The notes beneath the pieces are model-generated. The model worked only from the letters and a program-made list of their open reading frames with translations. It was not told the DNA's origin and searched no databases. 46,692 bases of DNA from JBBUX01 sp037445775 (GTDB lineage: Bacteria > Actinomycetota > Coriobacteriia > Anaerosomatales > PHET01), in contig JBBIJX010000008.1 in the NCBI GenBank assembly GCA_037445775.1, positions 1 to 46,692 on the forward strand, in the 5' to 3' direction. The position numbers and the translations under genes were made by a program. Below, in pieces: positions 16,985-26,127 of the stretch (its first letter is position 1; the number at the start of each line of letters is the position of its first letter).

Positions 16985-18010
16985 GTGGTCCGAGTGCACG
17001 ATGCGTTGCTCGGGATACGTGAGGGTGAGCGGGTGCGCTGCGGCCTGTGCCCGCATGCATGCCTCATCGCCGAGGGCGACCGGGGCATCTGCGGCGCGCG
17101 CGGCGTCGTCGATGGACGGTTGAGGGCGCTGACGTACGCGCTAGTCAGCTCGGTGGCGGCTGACCCCGTTGAGAAGAAGCCCGTCTTCCACTTCCATCCC
17201 GGGACCCGCGTTCTCTCGCTCGGCGGAGTCGGGTGCACGATGCGCTGCGGCCACTGCCAGAACTGGCAGATATCGCGACCGAGGGGCGACGACGGTTCGG
17301 TTCGTTTGACGCACCTGCCGCCGGAAGACATCGTCGGGTTCGCGCGTGACAACCGCTGTGCGGGTGTGGCGTGGACGTACAACGAACCCGTCATCTGGCT
17401 CGAGTACGTGCTCGACGGCGCGCGGGCAGCACGTCATGCGGGCCTCTACACCATCATGGTCACGAACGGCTACGTCACCGAGGCGGGACTCGATCTGTTC
17501 GCTGAGTGCATCGATGTGTGGCGCGTCGACATCAAGGGCTTCCACGTGGAGACCTATCGGGCGCTGTGCCACGTGCGTCATCCGGAAGCCGTGAGAGAGA
17601 GTGCGGTACGCGCGCGTCGCGTGCATGAGATGCATGTGGAGTGCGTCACCAACATCGTGCCCACCGTGAACGATTCCGACGCCGAGCTGGGTCTGATTGC
17701 GCGCTGGATCTCGAGCGAACTCGGTCAGGACACCCCGTGGCACGTCACGAGGTTCGAGCCCTATCTCGAGTTCGCGCATCTGGCGCGAACTCCCGTCCCC
17801 ACGCTGGAGCGCGCGCGCGAGATCGGTCGTGACGCAGGTCTGCACTACGTCTACGTGGGCAACGTCGACGTTCCCGGCGGTGAGGACACGCTGTGCCCGT
17901 CGTGCGGAGCGGTCGCGGTACGACGCCGGAGCTTCGCGGCAGACCCGTCGGGGCTGACCGATGCCGGCGCGTGCGCCGCCTGCGGCGCGCTCCTGCCGAT
18001 CGTGCGCTGA
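16985..18010 (+). CDS. amrS: Radical SAM enzyme, AmrS (AmmeMemoRadiSam) family
   Basis: This cytoplasmic radical SAM enzyme has about 341 residues. The 4Fe-4S motif is CTMRCGHC at about 84-91 (CxxxCxxC). The N-terminal CGLCPHACLI and GICGARG, then PVEKKPVFHFHPG, are hallmarks of the AmrS family. The C-terminus has two CxxC pairs (CPSC, CAAC), a likely zinc or rubredoxin-like knuckle. The usual partner genes amrA and amrB are not in the window. GTG 16985 (GGAAG upstream) and GTG 16994 (GAGGTGG upstream) are both reasonable. The reaction of the family is not settled; it is not pyruvate formate-lyase activase despite some similarity. Confidence 0.9.
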   Translation: MVRVHDALLGIREGERVRCGLCPHACLIAEGDRGICGARGVVDGRLRALTYALVSSVAADPVEKKPVFHFHPGTRVLSLGGVGCTMRCGHCQNWQISRPRGDDGSVRLTHLPPEDIVGFARDNRCAGVAWTYNEPVIWLEYVLDGARAARHAGLYTIMVTNGYVTEAGLDLFAECIDVWRVDIKGFHVETYRALCHVRHPEAVRESAVRARRVHEMHVECVTNIVPTVNDSDAELGLIARWISSELGQDTPWHVTRFEPYLEFAHLARTPVPTLERAREIGRDAGLHYVYVGNVDVPGGEDTLCPSCGAVAVRRRSFAADPSGLTDAGACAACGALLPIVR

Positions 18011-18066
18011 GGAGCGTCGGCACGGGTATCTACATCCGAACGAGGCGGCTCGCTCGAAGGAGGCGC

Positions 18067-18768
18067 ATGGATCGACGTGGCGAAGCGACGCCCGGGGACG
18101 GTCTGGCGGGGGAGACCCCGCGGGTACTGGTCTTCTTCGACTACGCGTGCCCGTTCTGCTACTTGGACTGGCCTCGTCTCAAACAGCTGCGCGCCGAGCA
18201 CCACATCGAGCTGTTCCTCGTGCCCTTCGAGCTCAGGCCCGATCTGCCTTCCGAGGGCGTGCCGGTGGCTTCGGCTGGTGCGGGTCACTCGGAGCGCGTC
18301 GAGGAACACATGCGCCGCATGGCCGCCGAAGGCGGGCTCACGTTCACAGCGCCCAGCTTCCTGCCGAACACGCACGCCGCCCTGACGCTGGGCGAGTACG
18401 CTCGCGACATGGGCCCGGGGATCCATGAGTCTGTGCATGAGGCGATCTTTGCGGCCTACGCGGGAGAGTCTCGCGACATCGGAGCGGTCGATGAAGTGCT
18501 CGCCGTCGCTCGCGAGGAGGGTCTCGACGTTGGGGACGTGATCGATGCTATCGCCCGGGGACGCTTCGACGAGCGGCTCCACCAGTTCAGGCATCTCGCG
18601 CTCGCGATGGGTGTCACGGCGACGCCGGCGGCACTGATCTGCAACGAACTGCTCATCGGCTCGCGGCCCTATCAGGTGTTGTCCCGCGCGCTGGAGCGCT
18701 GCGTCGTCGACGGGGCCGCCGTGGAGGATGCGGCAGGTGGCCCGGGCCGCGCATCCGACGCCTCGTAG
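18067..18768 (+). CDS. DsbA/FrnE-like thiol-disulfide oxidoreductase
   Basis: This 233-residue protein of the DsbA family (FrnE-like branch) has a thioredoxin fold with a helical insertion. The active site CPFC is at residues 28-31 (FFDYACPFCYLD) and the cis-proline loop is TATPA near residue 182. There is no signal peptide, so a cytoplasmic role as in FrnE or 2-hydroxychromene-2-carboxylate isomerase relatives is likely. ATG 18067 has AAGGAGG at 18057-18063. It lies 56 bp after amrS and could share its transcript. Confidence 0.87.
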   Translation: MDRRGEATPGDGLAGETPRVLVFFDYACPFCYLDWPRLKQLRAEHHIELFLVPFELRPDLPSEGVPVASAGAGHSERVEEHMRRMAAEGGLTFTAPSFLPNTHAALTLGEYARDMGPGIHESVHEAIFAAYAGESRDIGAVDEVLAVAREEGLDVGDVIDAIARGRFDERLHQFRHLALAMGVTATPAALICNELLIGSRPYQVLSRALERCVVDGAAVEDAAGGPGRASDAS

Positions 18769-18827
18769 GGGTATCATGGGCGGGTATGCTCGATGCCGTC
18801 CCCTCTTGACCAGGAGCGTGCCCACAC

Positions 18828-20087
18828 GTGGAGCCCGTCGTCGTAATCCCTACCTTCTGGACGCGTGCGCGTAGCGGTCGCGGCCGGGCTTTCAGTGACG
18901 ACCAGGCCGCGATCTACGACCATCCCACCCCGATCGACGAGGTCGATCCGCCGCTTGGGCCGTGTCTCGAGTCGCTGATGAAGGTGCGCCGCTTGGGCCG
19001 TGTCGTGGTGATCGTGGCGGTCACCGACGAGTCGGTGGCGCACAGCGCCGAGGACCGCGTGCGAGACATCGTCGCTGAGTATCCGGCTATCGATGCGTTC
19101 GTGTTCGGACCGGCGGAGATGGGATCGCTTCACCGGCGTCTTGAGCAGCTCGAATTCGCGGATCTCATCGAGGGGATCACGCTCACCGGCTACGGCGCGG
19201 TCCGCAACGCGGGCCTCATCGCGGCCGCGGTGCTCGGCCACGATGCGGTGGTGTTTCTGGATGACGACGAGATCGTGACCGACGAGGACTTCCTCGAGAC
19301 CGCACTCTACGGCCTCGGCGACCGGCTCCAGGACGGCACGCCGCTCATCGCCAAGAGCGGCTTCTACGTCGACGGGGAGGGGCGCTGGCAACGTCACGAC
19401 GAGGCGCACTGGTGCGACATGTTCTGGCGCCAGCGTGATGCCTACAACGCCGCGCTCGCTGTCGTCATGAAGCCGCCGAGGCTCCAGCGCGCGAAGATCG
19501 CGTTCGGGGGCATCATGGCGTTGCACCGCGACATGTTCTCTGCCGTGAGCTTCGACCCGTGGGTCACGCGAGGAGAGGACGTTGACTACGTCATCAACGC
19601 CCGGATGCACGGGGGTGACGTCTTCATCGACGATGAATGGAAGGCGGTGCATCTGCCTCCGAGCGCCGTGAGCGAGGCGCTTCGATTCCGCCAGGATGTC
19701 TACCGCTTCGTGTACGAGCATCGGAAGATCGAGTTCGCGAAGTCGCAGGTCGATCTTCGGCAGGTCACACCGAAATCGATGGCCCCCTATCCCGGCGAGT
19801 TCATCGACTCGTCGGTGGGATGGAGGGCGTTCGTGACAAGCGTGCTCAGGGCCGTCGCGCGCGCCGAGAAGAAGCGCTACCTGAGCGCCGCGCTCCATGC
19901 GGTGCGCGACGCGAGCGCCTACGCACGCGAGCACTGTCAGGACTACTTCGAGTTCCAACGGCGCTGGCCGCTGCTTATGGAACGCATCTGGGAAGACGTT
20001 GCGCTCGCAAGCCTGTTCACAGGAGAGCGTCGGATCGATCGAACGGCGATCACGGGGCGCTTTCCGGTGGTACCGCCCGCAGAGTGA
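18828..20087 (+). CDS. Glycosyltransferase, family 2-like
   Basis: This 419-residue protein begins with VVVIPTFWTR and has the nucleotide-sugar signature AVVFLDDDEIV (DxD-type, about residues 140-150), typical of GT-A fold transferases. A later acidic motif, FDPWVTRGEDVDYV, matches the ED motif of family-2 enzymes. No membrane segment is evident. The donor and acceptor are unknown. The start GTG 18828 has AGGAG at 18812-18816, a rather long spacing of 11. TATCAT at 18772-18777 may be its -10 element. No other polysaccharide genes adjoin it. Confidence 0.75.
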   Translation: MEPVVVIPTFWTRARSGRGRAFSDDQAAIYDHPTPIDEVDPPLGPCLESLMKVRRLGRVVVIVAVTDESVAHSAEDRVRDIVAEYPAIDAFVFGPAEMGSLHRRLEQLEFADLIEGITLTGYGAVRNAGLIAAAVLGHDAVVFLDDDEIVTDEDFLETALYGLGDRLQDGTPLIAKSGFYVDGEGRWQRHDEAHWCDMFWRQRDAYNAALAVVMKPPRLQRAKIAFGGIMALHRDMFSAVSFDPWVTRGEDVDYVINARMHGGDVFIDDEWKAVHLPPSAVSEALRFRQDVYRFVYEHRKIEFAKSQVDLRQVTPKSMAPYPGEFIDSSVGWRAFVTSVLRAVARAEKKRYLSAALHAVRDASAYAREHCQDYFEFQRRWPLLMERIWEDVALASLFTGERRIDRTAITGRFPVVPPAE

Positions 20088-20093
20088 CCTGTG

Positions 20094-20933
20094 ATGGGCG
20101 AGTGGCTGCTGTCGGCGACGATCGGGGTTGCCGCGGGCGTGCTGTCGGGCATGTTCGGAGTCGGTGGCGGTATCTTGACGACCCCGGCGATCAGACTCCT
20201 CGCGGGCGCACCGCCGCTCATCGCGGTGGGAACACCGCTGCCGGTCATCATCCCGGGCGCGTTAGCGGGTGCGATCTCGCACGCGCGTCGGGGCTCGGCT
20301 GACGTCCGCGCCGGGATCATCGCCGGTGCGGCGGGTGCGCTGACGGCGGTCCTGGGTGCGTTGCTCACCCGTCTAGCGGGTGGGACGGCGGTACTTCTTG
20401 GGACCGCGGCTCTAGTCGCGTGGGCAGCGGTCGACATGGCCGCCCAGGCCTTCAGGCGGCCCCCCGTCCCCGCGTCCACGCCCGCGCCTGAGGCTGCGAG
20501 CGGTGGTGTCGCCGAGGTTCCCTCAGATCTCCAGGGCGCGCCCGGCGACACAACCCGGAGGCCCGCAACACTTCGGCTCGTGGTCATCGGGCTGGTCGCC
20601 GGGGCGTACTCCGGGTTCCTCGGTCTTGGCGGCGGGTTCGTGCTCGTTCCGATGCTCTCGCGCTGGCTTCGCTTCCCCGTCAAGCGCGCGATCGGCACCT
20701 CCCTCGTCGCTGTGACGATCCTTGCGGTTCCAGGCACGCTCACGCATGCGGCGATCGGCAACGTTGACTGGTCGATCGCCGGCGGGCTTGTGTGCGGGGT
20801 CGTGCCAGGTGCCATCATCGGCGCCCGTCTCAGCGCCCGCGCGCAAGACAGAACGTTGAGCCTCGGGTTCGCGTGCATTCTGATCGTCTCGGCCCTGTGG
20901 CTTGCAGTGAATGAGATCGCGAGTGTCAGATGA
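20094..20933 (+). CDS. TauE/SafE-family membrane transporter
   Basis: This 279-residue protein has about eight hydrophobic helices in two repeated halves. Each half opens with a glycine-rich motif, LSGMFGVGGGILTTP and YSGFLGLGGGFVLVPML, which identifies the TauE/SafE (formerly DUF81) family of anion exporters, often for sulfite, sulfoacetate or other small organosulfur anions. A proline/alanine-rich loop joins the halves (about residues 120-150). ATG 20094 directly follows GTG 20091; neither has a strong ribosome site, which fits coupling to the gene ending at 20087. Confidence 0.87.
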   Translation: MGEWLLSATIGVAAGVLSGMFGVGGGILTTPAIRLLAGAPPLIAVGTPLPVIIPGALAGAISHARRGSADVRAGIIAGAAGALTAVLGALLTRLAGGTAVLLGTAALVAWAAVDMAAQAFRRPPVPASTPAPEAASGGVAEVPSDLQGAPGDTTRRPATLRLVVIGLVAGAYSGFLGLGGGFVLVPMLSRWLRFPVKRAIGTSLVAVTILAVPGTLTHAAIGNVDWSIAGGLVCGVVPGAIIGARLSARAQDRTLSLGFACILIVSALWLAVNEIASVR

Positions 20934-20975
20934 GCCGTGTGACACGCGGATGACCCTGCTCGAGCGTGGGCCGGA

Positions 20976-20997
20976 CCCGATCGTGCGCCCGATCGTG
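20976..20997. repeat. Tandem 10-bp direct repeat upstream of the LytTR regulator
   Basis: CCCGATCGTG occurs at 20976-20985 and again at 20988-20997, a 12-bp period, about 100 bp before the regulator start. Direct repeats are the usual layout of LytTR binding sites, but these do not fit the known LytTR consensus well. Confidence 0.4.
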
Positions 20998-21097
20998 AGC
21001 GGTACGCAGGCCGGACGAATACCGATACACTGTGGACGAACGAGACCGACCGGGTCGCGTTAGCGGACGCGTGGTTCACGCCGTCAGGGAGGCGTGC

Positions 21098-21808
21098 ATG
21101 CTCAAGGCACTGGTGGTCGACGATGAGGCGCCCGCGCGCTCCGAGTTGCGCTATCTGCTCGGTGAGGCGGGCGGTGTGGAGGTAGTGGGTGAGGCCGGCA
21201 ACGCCATCGAGGCGATGCAGCTCATCAAGGCCATCCCGTACGACGTCATCTTCCTCGATATCAACATGCCTGGACTGACGGGCGTGCAGCTGGCCGAGGC
21301 GCTTTCGGCGCACCCGCGACCGCCCGCGATCATCTTCGTCACGGCTCACTCAGAGCACGCGGTCAAGGCGTTCGAAGTCCGCGCGACGGACTACCTTGTC
21401 AAGCCTGTCGAGCTTGAGCGGCTGGAAGCCGCGATAGCCCGCCTCGTCCCCGTCTCCGAACAAGCGCCCGCGCGCGTGGACCGTATCCTGGTCGAGAAGG
21501 TCGGCAAGAAACTCCTCATACCGGTGGAGGAGATTCTCTACCTCATGGCCAAGGACGACTACAGCTACCTGCACACGGCTGCGGACCGCTATCTGTCGAC
21601 GATGTCGCTCGCGAGCCTCGAGCAGAAGCTCGAGCCCGTTGGGTTCTTCCGCATCCATCGGCGCTACCTCGTCAACCTGTCGTGTGTGAAGGAGGTCGTC
21701 CCGATGTATGGGGGCACGCTCCTGCTCACGATCGCTGATCAGGCCGGCACGCAGATCCCCGTCTCGCGGCGGCGCGTACCCTCGCTGAAGAAGGCCCTCG
21801 GCCTCTGA
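21098..21808 (+). CDS. LytTR-family response regulator
   Basis: This 236-residue response regulator has a receiver domain at residues 1-120 (VVDDEAPARSELRYLL, phospho-Asp about 54 in IFLDINMPGLTG, lysine in YLVKPVE) and a LytTR DNA-binding domain at about 135-235 (EILYLMAKDDYSYLHTA, GFFRIHRRYLVNLSCV, IPVSRRR). This is the AlgR/LytR/AgrA class. ATG 21098 has AGGGAGG at 21086-21092. No sensor kinase is adjacent, so it is an orphan here. A TACACT hexamer at 21026-21031 and a direct repeat lie upstream. Confidence 0.93.
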   Translation: MLKALVVDDEAPARSELRYLLGEAGGVEVVGEAGNAIEAMQLIKAIPYDVIFLDINMPGLTGVQLAEALSAHPRPPAIIFVTAHSEHAVKAFEVRATDYLVKPVELERLEAAIARLVPVSEQAPARVDRILVEKVGKKLLIPVEEILYLMAKDDYSYLHTAADRYLSTMSLASLEQKLEPVGFFRIHRRYLVNLSCVKEVVPMYGGTLLLTIADQAGTQIPVSRRRVPSLKKALGL

Positions 21809-21843
21809 GCGCCGCGGCTTACTCCGGGGCCAAGCAGCGCACC

Positions 21844-22329
21844 GTGGTCGGTCTCATCTCCGACACACACGGACGACTGCATCCGGATGCGGCCCGTGCG
21901 CTTGCGGGGGTCGACCTGATCGTCCACGCGGGAGACGTCTGCTCCGTGCAAGTGCTGCACGAACTCGAAGCCATCGCACCAGTGAGGGCGGTCGCCGGCA
22001 ACTGCGATCGCCGCGAGGTCGTGGGCGATCTCGACGCTGTCGTGTGTGTCGCCGTCTCAGGCGTGCTGATCATCGTGGTGCACGATATGACGGATTTGGG
22101 CGAGATACCAGACGGTGCTGACGTGGTCGTGTGCGGCCACACTCATCGGCCGTCAGAGTCGAGGCACGGGCGGGCGCTCGTCGTGAACCCGGGTTCCGCC
22201 TCACAGCGTCGCTCAATGCCGCACCGGAGCGTGGGCCTTCTGCACATCGATGCAGGTGCGGTGTCATTCGAGCTCGTCGAGCTGGTGGAGCAAGAGGCCG
22301 CGCGCGCGGCCGAGCAAGACGCGGAGTAG
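21844..22329 (+). CDS. YfcE/MJ0936-type metallophosphatase
   Basis: This 161-residue calcineurin-like phosphodiesterase has the metal-binding signatures SDTHG (residues 6-10), HAGDVC, GNCD, a lone histidine in VVHD, and CGHTHRP. This small single-domain form hydrolyses phosphodiesters or phosphomonoesters with two metal ions; the natural substrate is unknown. The GTG start is the first in-frame initiator after the preceding stop and has no clear ribosome site, so it may be coupled. It converges on the - strand pgi gene with only 10 bp between stops. Confidence 0.88.
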   Translation: MVGLISDTHGRLHPDAARALAGVDLIVHAGDVCSVQVLHELEAIAPVRAVAGNCDRREVVGDLDAVVCVAVSGVLIIVVHDMTDLGEIPDGADVVVCGHTHRPSESRHGRALVVNPGSASQRRSMPHRSVGLLHIDAGAVSFELVELVEQEAARAAEQDAE

Positions 22330-22339
22330 GTTCGCCCGG

Positions 22340-23965
22340 CTACGGCGCTCCACTCCGGCGGGCGGCGGCTTCGAGCGCCTCGCAGAAGTGCGCCATCGCA
22401 GCGGACGAGGCGTCTCCGACATCAACACGGAGTACGCGACGCCCATGGGCGGCGAGCGTGATGAGATCTCCGTCGGCCTGGGCGCGGTACAGGTCCCGAA
22501 GCGTCCACACCTTACCGGGGACTCGCACGTCGCGTTCGTCTCGCGTGGTGAGCATCACGAAGACGCCGGAGTCCGGTCCGCCCTTGTGGAGCTGGCCGGT
22601 GGAGTGGAGGTAGCGCGGTCCCATCTGTACGCACACGGGGCACGCGGTTTCCAAGGTCACGACGCTTGCGGCGCGCATCAACCTGTCCATCAGAGGCTCA
22701 CAATCCGGCACGAAGGCCAGAAGCGCGAGGTAGTCGGCGGATCCGGTCGCGCTGAGCACGCGGGTGAGCGCCGACGTCAGCGAGCGCTCGGGATGCGCGG
22801 GCCGAGGCAGTGCTCCCGCGCACGTGATCTCGACGCCATTGACGGCGACGTCTGAGGGCAGCGGCCGACGCTTGCCGGAGAGGACCGCGTTCGTCGCAGC
22901 TTTGGCCTCGGCGACGTTGGGCTGGTCGAACGGGTTGACGCCGAGCGCCGCGCCGACCAGGGCGACAGCCCACTCCCAGTCGACGAACCATCCGCCGAGT
23001 TCGTGCGGGTCCCCCAATTCGAGTACGAGCGCGGCCCCGCCGCCCGGCACCCGCGGCTCGTCCGAGCCGGCGGCCCGTAGCACGACGAACGCCTCATCAC
23101 CACGCGCCTCGCCCCACTGGTCCTGTGCGATGACCGGCACGACGCCGATACCGTCCTTACCGAGTGACTCAGCGACGAGCTGCTCGACCCACAAGCCGAA
23201 CGGGCGCAGCTCCGGCTCGGCGAGGAGGACCAGCTTGTCGGTGCCTCGCTCGGCGGCCGCGATGATGAAGTCGGCGAGACGGGTGTCCGCCGTGCCTGCG
23301 CGGTACGCGTCCTCGACCTTCTGCGCGCTGCGCACGAGCGAGGCGACGTCGACGCCGGTGAGCGCAGCGGGTACGAGGCCGAACGCGGTCAGCGCCGAGT
23401 AGCGTCCGCCCACATCCGGCGGCGTGGAGAGACAGGCCCGCAGCGCGTCTGTCGTGGCGAGCGCCTCAAGCGCAGAACCGGGGTCGGTGAGTGCGATGAA
23501 GCGTCTCCCGGCACGCTCGCGTCCGAGCACCTCGTCGGCGTGCGTACGGAAGATCGCGTAGAGCGTGTTCGGCTCGATCGTCGTGCCCGACTTGCTCGCG
23601 ACGATGTAGAGTGTCGTGGCGGGGTCGAGTGCATCGAGCGCGGCGATGACAGAAGCGGGCGCGGTCGTGTCGAGGACGTGCAGCCTCGGACCGCCGCCGG
23701 GGACGAGCGCGTCTATCACGAGTGCGGCGAGAGACGAGCCCCCCATACCCAGGAGCACAACGTCGTTGAGCGGCTCGGCGGCCGCGTCTTCCACGAGGGC
23801 TGCGATCTCGGGCAGGAGCGCATCGGCGTGCGCCGCCGCGTCGGTCCAACCCATGAACGCGGCGGCCTCGGCGGCCACAGCCGCGTCGGCGGAGAATATC
23901 GAACCGTCACGCGCCGCAACGCGCCTCACAGCATCTGCGGCGAGTTCGAAGCGTCGACCCGTCAC
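22340..23965 (-). CDS. pgi: Glucose-6-phosphate isomerase, Tal/Pgi-type
   Basis: This interconverts glucose 6-phosphate and fructose 6-phosphate. The 541-residue protein has two SIS sugar-isomerase domains. VASKSGTTIEPNTL in the first and NPFDQPNVAEAK and HSTGQLHKGGP in the second are typical of the branch found as the C-terminal half of transaldolase/isomerase fusions. Here it stands alone with no transaldolase domain. The GTG start overlaps the stop of the upstream EamA gene as GTGA, with GAAAGG eight bases before it. It acts in glycolysis/gluconeogenesis. Confidence 0.9.
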   Translation of the reverse strand: MTGRRFELAADAVRRVAARDGSIFSADAAVAAEAAAFMGWTDAAAHADALLPEIAALVEDAAAEPLNDVVLLGMGGSSLAALVIDALVPGGGPRLHVLDTTAPASVIAALDALDPATTLYIVASKSGTTIEPNTLYAIFRTHADEVLGRERAGRRFIALTDPGSALEALATTDALRACLSTPPDVGGRYSALTAFGLVPAALTGVDVASLVRSAQKVEDAYRAGTADTRLADFIIAAAERGTDKLVLLAEPELRPFGLWVEQLVAESLGKDGIGVVPVIAQDQWGEARGDEAFVVLRAAGSDEPRVPGGGAALVLELGDPHELGGWFVDWEWAVALVGAALGVNPFDQPNVAEAKAATNAVLSGKRRPLPSDVAVNGVEITCAGALPRPAHPERSLTSALTRVLSATGSADYLALLAFVPDCEPLMDRLMRAASVVTLETACPVCVQMGPRYLHSTGQLHKGGPDSGVFVMLTTRDERDVRVPGKVWTLRDLYRAQADGDLITLAAHGRRVLRVDVGDASSAAMAHFCEALEAAARRSGAP

Positions 23966-24990
23966 GGGATGGCCTTTCGTTCGGGAGCCTCAGGACGTGT
24001 ATTCCCGTCGCGACAGGGTCCGCCCAGGTCCTCCGTTCCGTCGCAATCGCTTCCGGCCGCCTCGAGGGGGACCGTCTCAACGCCGCTCACAGCCTCGATG
24101 CGCGCAACGCTGATGCCGCCCGCCAAGACAAGGGCGCCTCCCGCGATCGTTGTGGCAGTGAGTGGCTCGCCGAGCAGCCAAGCGGCGAAGACGACCGCAC
24201 TGACCGGTTCGACGTATGTGAGGACGGCGGCATGATCCGTACGTACGTGCCTGAGTCCGCCGAGGAAGAGGAAGCCGGCGAGTGCCGTATGCACCACGCC
24301 GAGCGCGACGAGGGCCGCGTACGCCTGAGGCGTCGATGGCACGTCGCCACGGGCATAGGCGGCGAGCACGAACGGCGAGAGCACGAGTGAGGCGACGGTG
24401 TACTCGACGAGCATGAGCGCGCCGCTCGAGATGCCGCGCAGGATCTTCTTCGAACGCAACAGCAGTGCGGCGTACGTGAGGGCGGAACCGAACGCCAGTA
24501 GTGCGCCTACGATCTGGCGGTTGCTGGACAGCGAGACTCCGTGCGGCGCGACGATGACAACGATGCCGGTAAGCGCGAGAGCGATAGGCGCGATCACGCG
24601 GCGGTCGAGGGGCTCGCGGGTCACGTATGGCGCGAGCACGGCGACGAAGACCGGCCCGGTGTAGGCGAGCAGCTCGGCGGTCGCGACGTCGGTGAGGTCT
24701 ATCGCGGTGAGAAACAAGAACCAGTTGAGCGTCAGGATGAACCCCTGCAAGCAGACCTGCAGGAGCTTGCGGCGCGAGAGTCCCAGGAGCTCGCGCCATC
24801 CGCCGCTCGCGGCCATCCATGCCGCGATGACCACGCCGGCGCAGAACACGCGGAAGAAGACCTTCACGACGCTCGCACCGTCAGCCGCCCGCAGGAGAAG
24901 CGGAATCGAGCCCCAGATGAGGCCAGCCATGGCTACGCGCAGCAGCGCGGTGAGGCGTTCGCGGGACCCGGCGGCGGTGTCAGCGGTCAT
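23962..24990 (-). CDS. EamA-family (DMT) transporter
   Basis: This 342-residue membrane protein has ten helices in two EamA repeats, of the drug/metabolite transporter superfamily; substrates of such proteins are usually metabolites such as amino acids or nucleosides. The second repeat ends in GGALVLAGGISVARI, and a polar cytoplasmic tail of about 45 residues follows. ATG 24990 (MTADTAAG) is preferred to the longest start at 25032; there is no ribosome site, but a TACACT hexamer ends seven bases upstream, which would fit a leaderless mRNA. It is coupled to pgi. Confidence 0.87.
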   Translation of the reverse strand: MTADTAAGSRERLTALLRVAMAGLIWGSIPLLLRAADGASVVKVFFRVFCAGVVIAAWMAASGGWRELLGLSRRKLLQVCLQGFILTLNWFLFLTAIDLTDVATAELLAYTGPVFVAVLAPYVTREPLDRRVIAPIALALTGIVVIVAPHGVSLSSNRQIVGALLAFGSALTYAALLLRSKKILRGISSGALMLVEYTVASLVLSPFVLAAYARGDVPSTPQAYAALVALGVVHTALAGFLFLGGLRHVRTDHAAVLTYVEPVSAVVFAAWLLGEPLTATTIAGGALVLAGGISVARIEAVSGVETVPLEAAGSDCDGTEDLGGPCRDGNTRPEAPERKAIP

Positions 24991-24997
24991 GCGGGCG

Positions 24998-25003
24998 AGT
25001 GTA
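24998..25003 (-). promoter_or_regulatory. Possible -10 element for a leaderless EamA mRNA
   Basis: TACACT on the - strand ends seven bases before ATG 24990, the spacing expected if transcription starts at the initiation codon. No -35 box is recognisable. Confidence 0.35.
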
Positions 25004-25062
25004 GCGGAGCGCGCGGCGTCGCGCCGCTGCACGCTCTTGGCCGTCCGTCATCCGCGCGATTG

Positions 25063-26127
25063 TCAGCCTGCGGCCATCTGCGCCTGCATGCGTCGCGCAA
25101 GCCATAGCGTCAGCGGGACCAGCGCTATGGTGATCGCGACCGCCACGGCGAGTTCGAACGCGACGGTCGTCACGCGCTCGCCCATGACGCCCACCTGCCA
25201 GATGGGATCGATGATCCAGTACAGCGGGAAGAGTTTCGCGATCCACTGGGGCCAGTTCGGGAAGAGGTAGAAGATCGCCGGAGCGAACAGGAACCATCCC
25301 ACGCCCTTGAGCAGTCCGAAGAGGACCGTCGAGTTCTTCGAGAAGACGCCCACCAGAAGGCCGAGCATCGCCGTCATCGCCGCAGCGATAGCGAGCACGA
25401 CGAGCAGGTCGAGCGCGTTGCCGCCGAGCGCGCGGTTCAGGGCGAGGGTCACCGTGCTCATCGCCAGCGCGAGCGTCGCGCCGAACACCCACTTCGCCGC
25501 GAGGACCTCGGAGGTGCGAACCGGCGTGACGAGAAGCGCCATCAGCGTGCCCTTCTCTTTCTCCTCGACGATGCTCGAGCCCGGCGTGAAGACGCCGGCC
25601 ATGACCAGCGCGTAGAAGACGATGACCGGGATCAGGCGCGTTGAGACAGGGAGGCCCGCTTCGCCGAAGTTCTCGACGTTCACGGTGATCGGGGCGTTGC
25701 CGCCTTCCACGACCCTCAGCGTGTCGATCGCGGTGACAGTCAGGATGATGCGGTTCGACGCGTAGCTCTCACCGCTTATGTAGAAGTCGAGCGGCGGCCG
25801 GGCGCCGGTCCGGATCTTCTCATCGATGCCGGGGGTGAGCACCATGCCCGCATCGAGGTCGTTCGCCTCGACCTGCTGCTTGAGCTCCTGTTCGTTGTCG
25901 ATGAGCGTGACGTCGATGCCCTCCTCGGCCACGAGCAGTTCGGCTATCTCGGAGCCCCCTTGGTCGACGATCCCGAGCCGCGGTTGCGGGGCGAACAGTG
26001 ACCCGAACGCGACCTGGAAGACGAGCGTAAGCACGACCGGAAGCAGAAGCGTGTAGAGGAACAGCGGCGAGCGAGGTCCGAGCGCGAAGTCTTTCTTCGC
26101 GATGCGCAGTACCCGCGAGAGGCTCAT
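25063..26127 (-). CDS. ABC-2 type transporter permease (second permease)
   Basis: This 354-residue ABC-2 permease has TM1 near residues 20-43, a large external domain of about 160 residues, then five or six helices. EEKEKGTLMALLVTPVRTSE is the conserved cytoplasmic motif of ABC-2/NatB-like permeases. ATG 26127 overlaps the upstream permease stop as ATGA and has GGTGGAG just upstream; the longest reading frame (to 26295) lies inside that gene. With the ATPase and the first permease it forms a heterodimeric exporter, likely for lipids, drugs or Na+; the substrate is unknown. Confidence 0.9.
   Translation of the reverse strand: MSLSRVLRIAKKDFALGPRSPLFLYTLLLPVVLTLVFQVAFGSLFAPQPRLGIVDQGGSEIAELLVAEEGIDVTLIDNEQELKQQVEANDLDAGMVLTPGIDEKIRTGARPPLDFYISGESYASNRIILTVTAIDTLRVVEGGNAPITVNVENFGEAGLPVSTRLIPVIVFYALVMAGVFTPGSSIVEEKEKGTLMALLVTPVRTSEVLAAKWVFGATLALAMSTVTLALNRALGGNALDLLVVLAIAAAMTAMLGLLVGVFSKNSTVLFGLLKGVGWFLFAPAIFYLFPNWPQWIAKLFPLYWIIDPIWQVGVMGERVTTVAFELAVAVAITIALVPLTLWLARRMQAQMAAG

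Noticed and set aside
20937..20960. GTGTCA/TGACAC inverted repeat near the TauE-like gene end as terminator
   Set aside because: Only 6 bp with an 11-base loop and no T tract.
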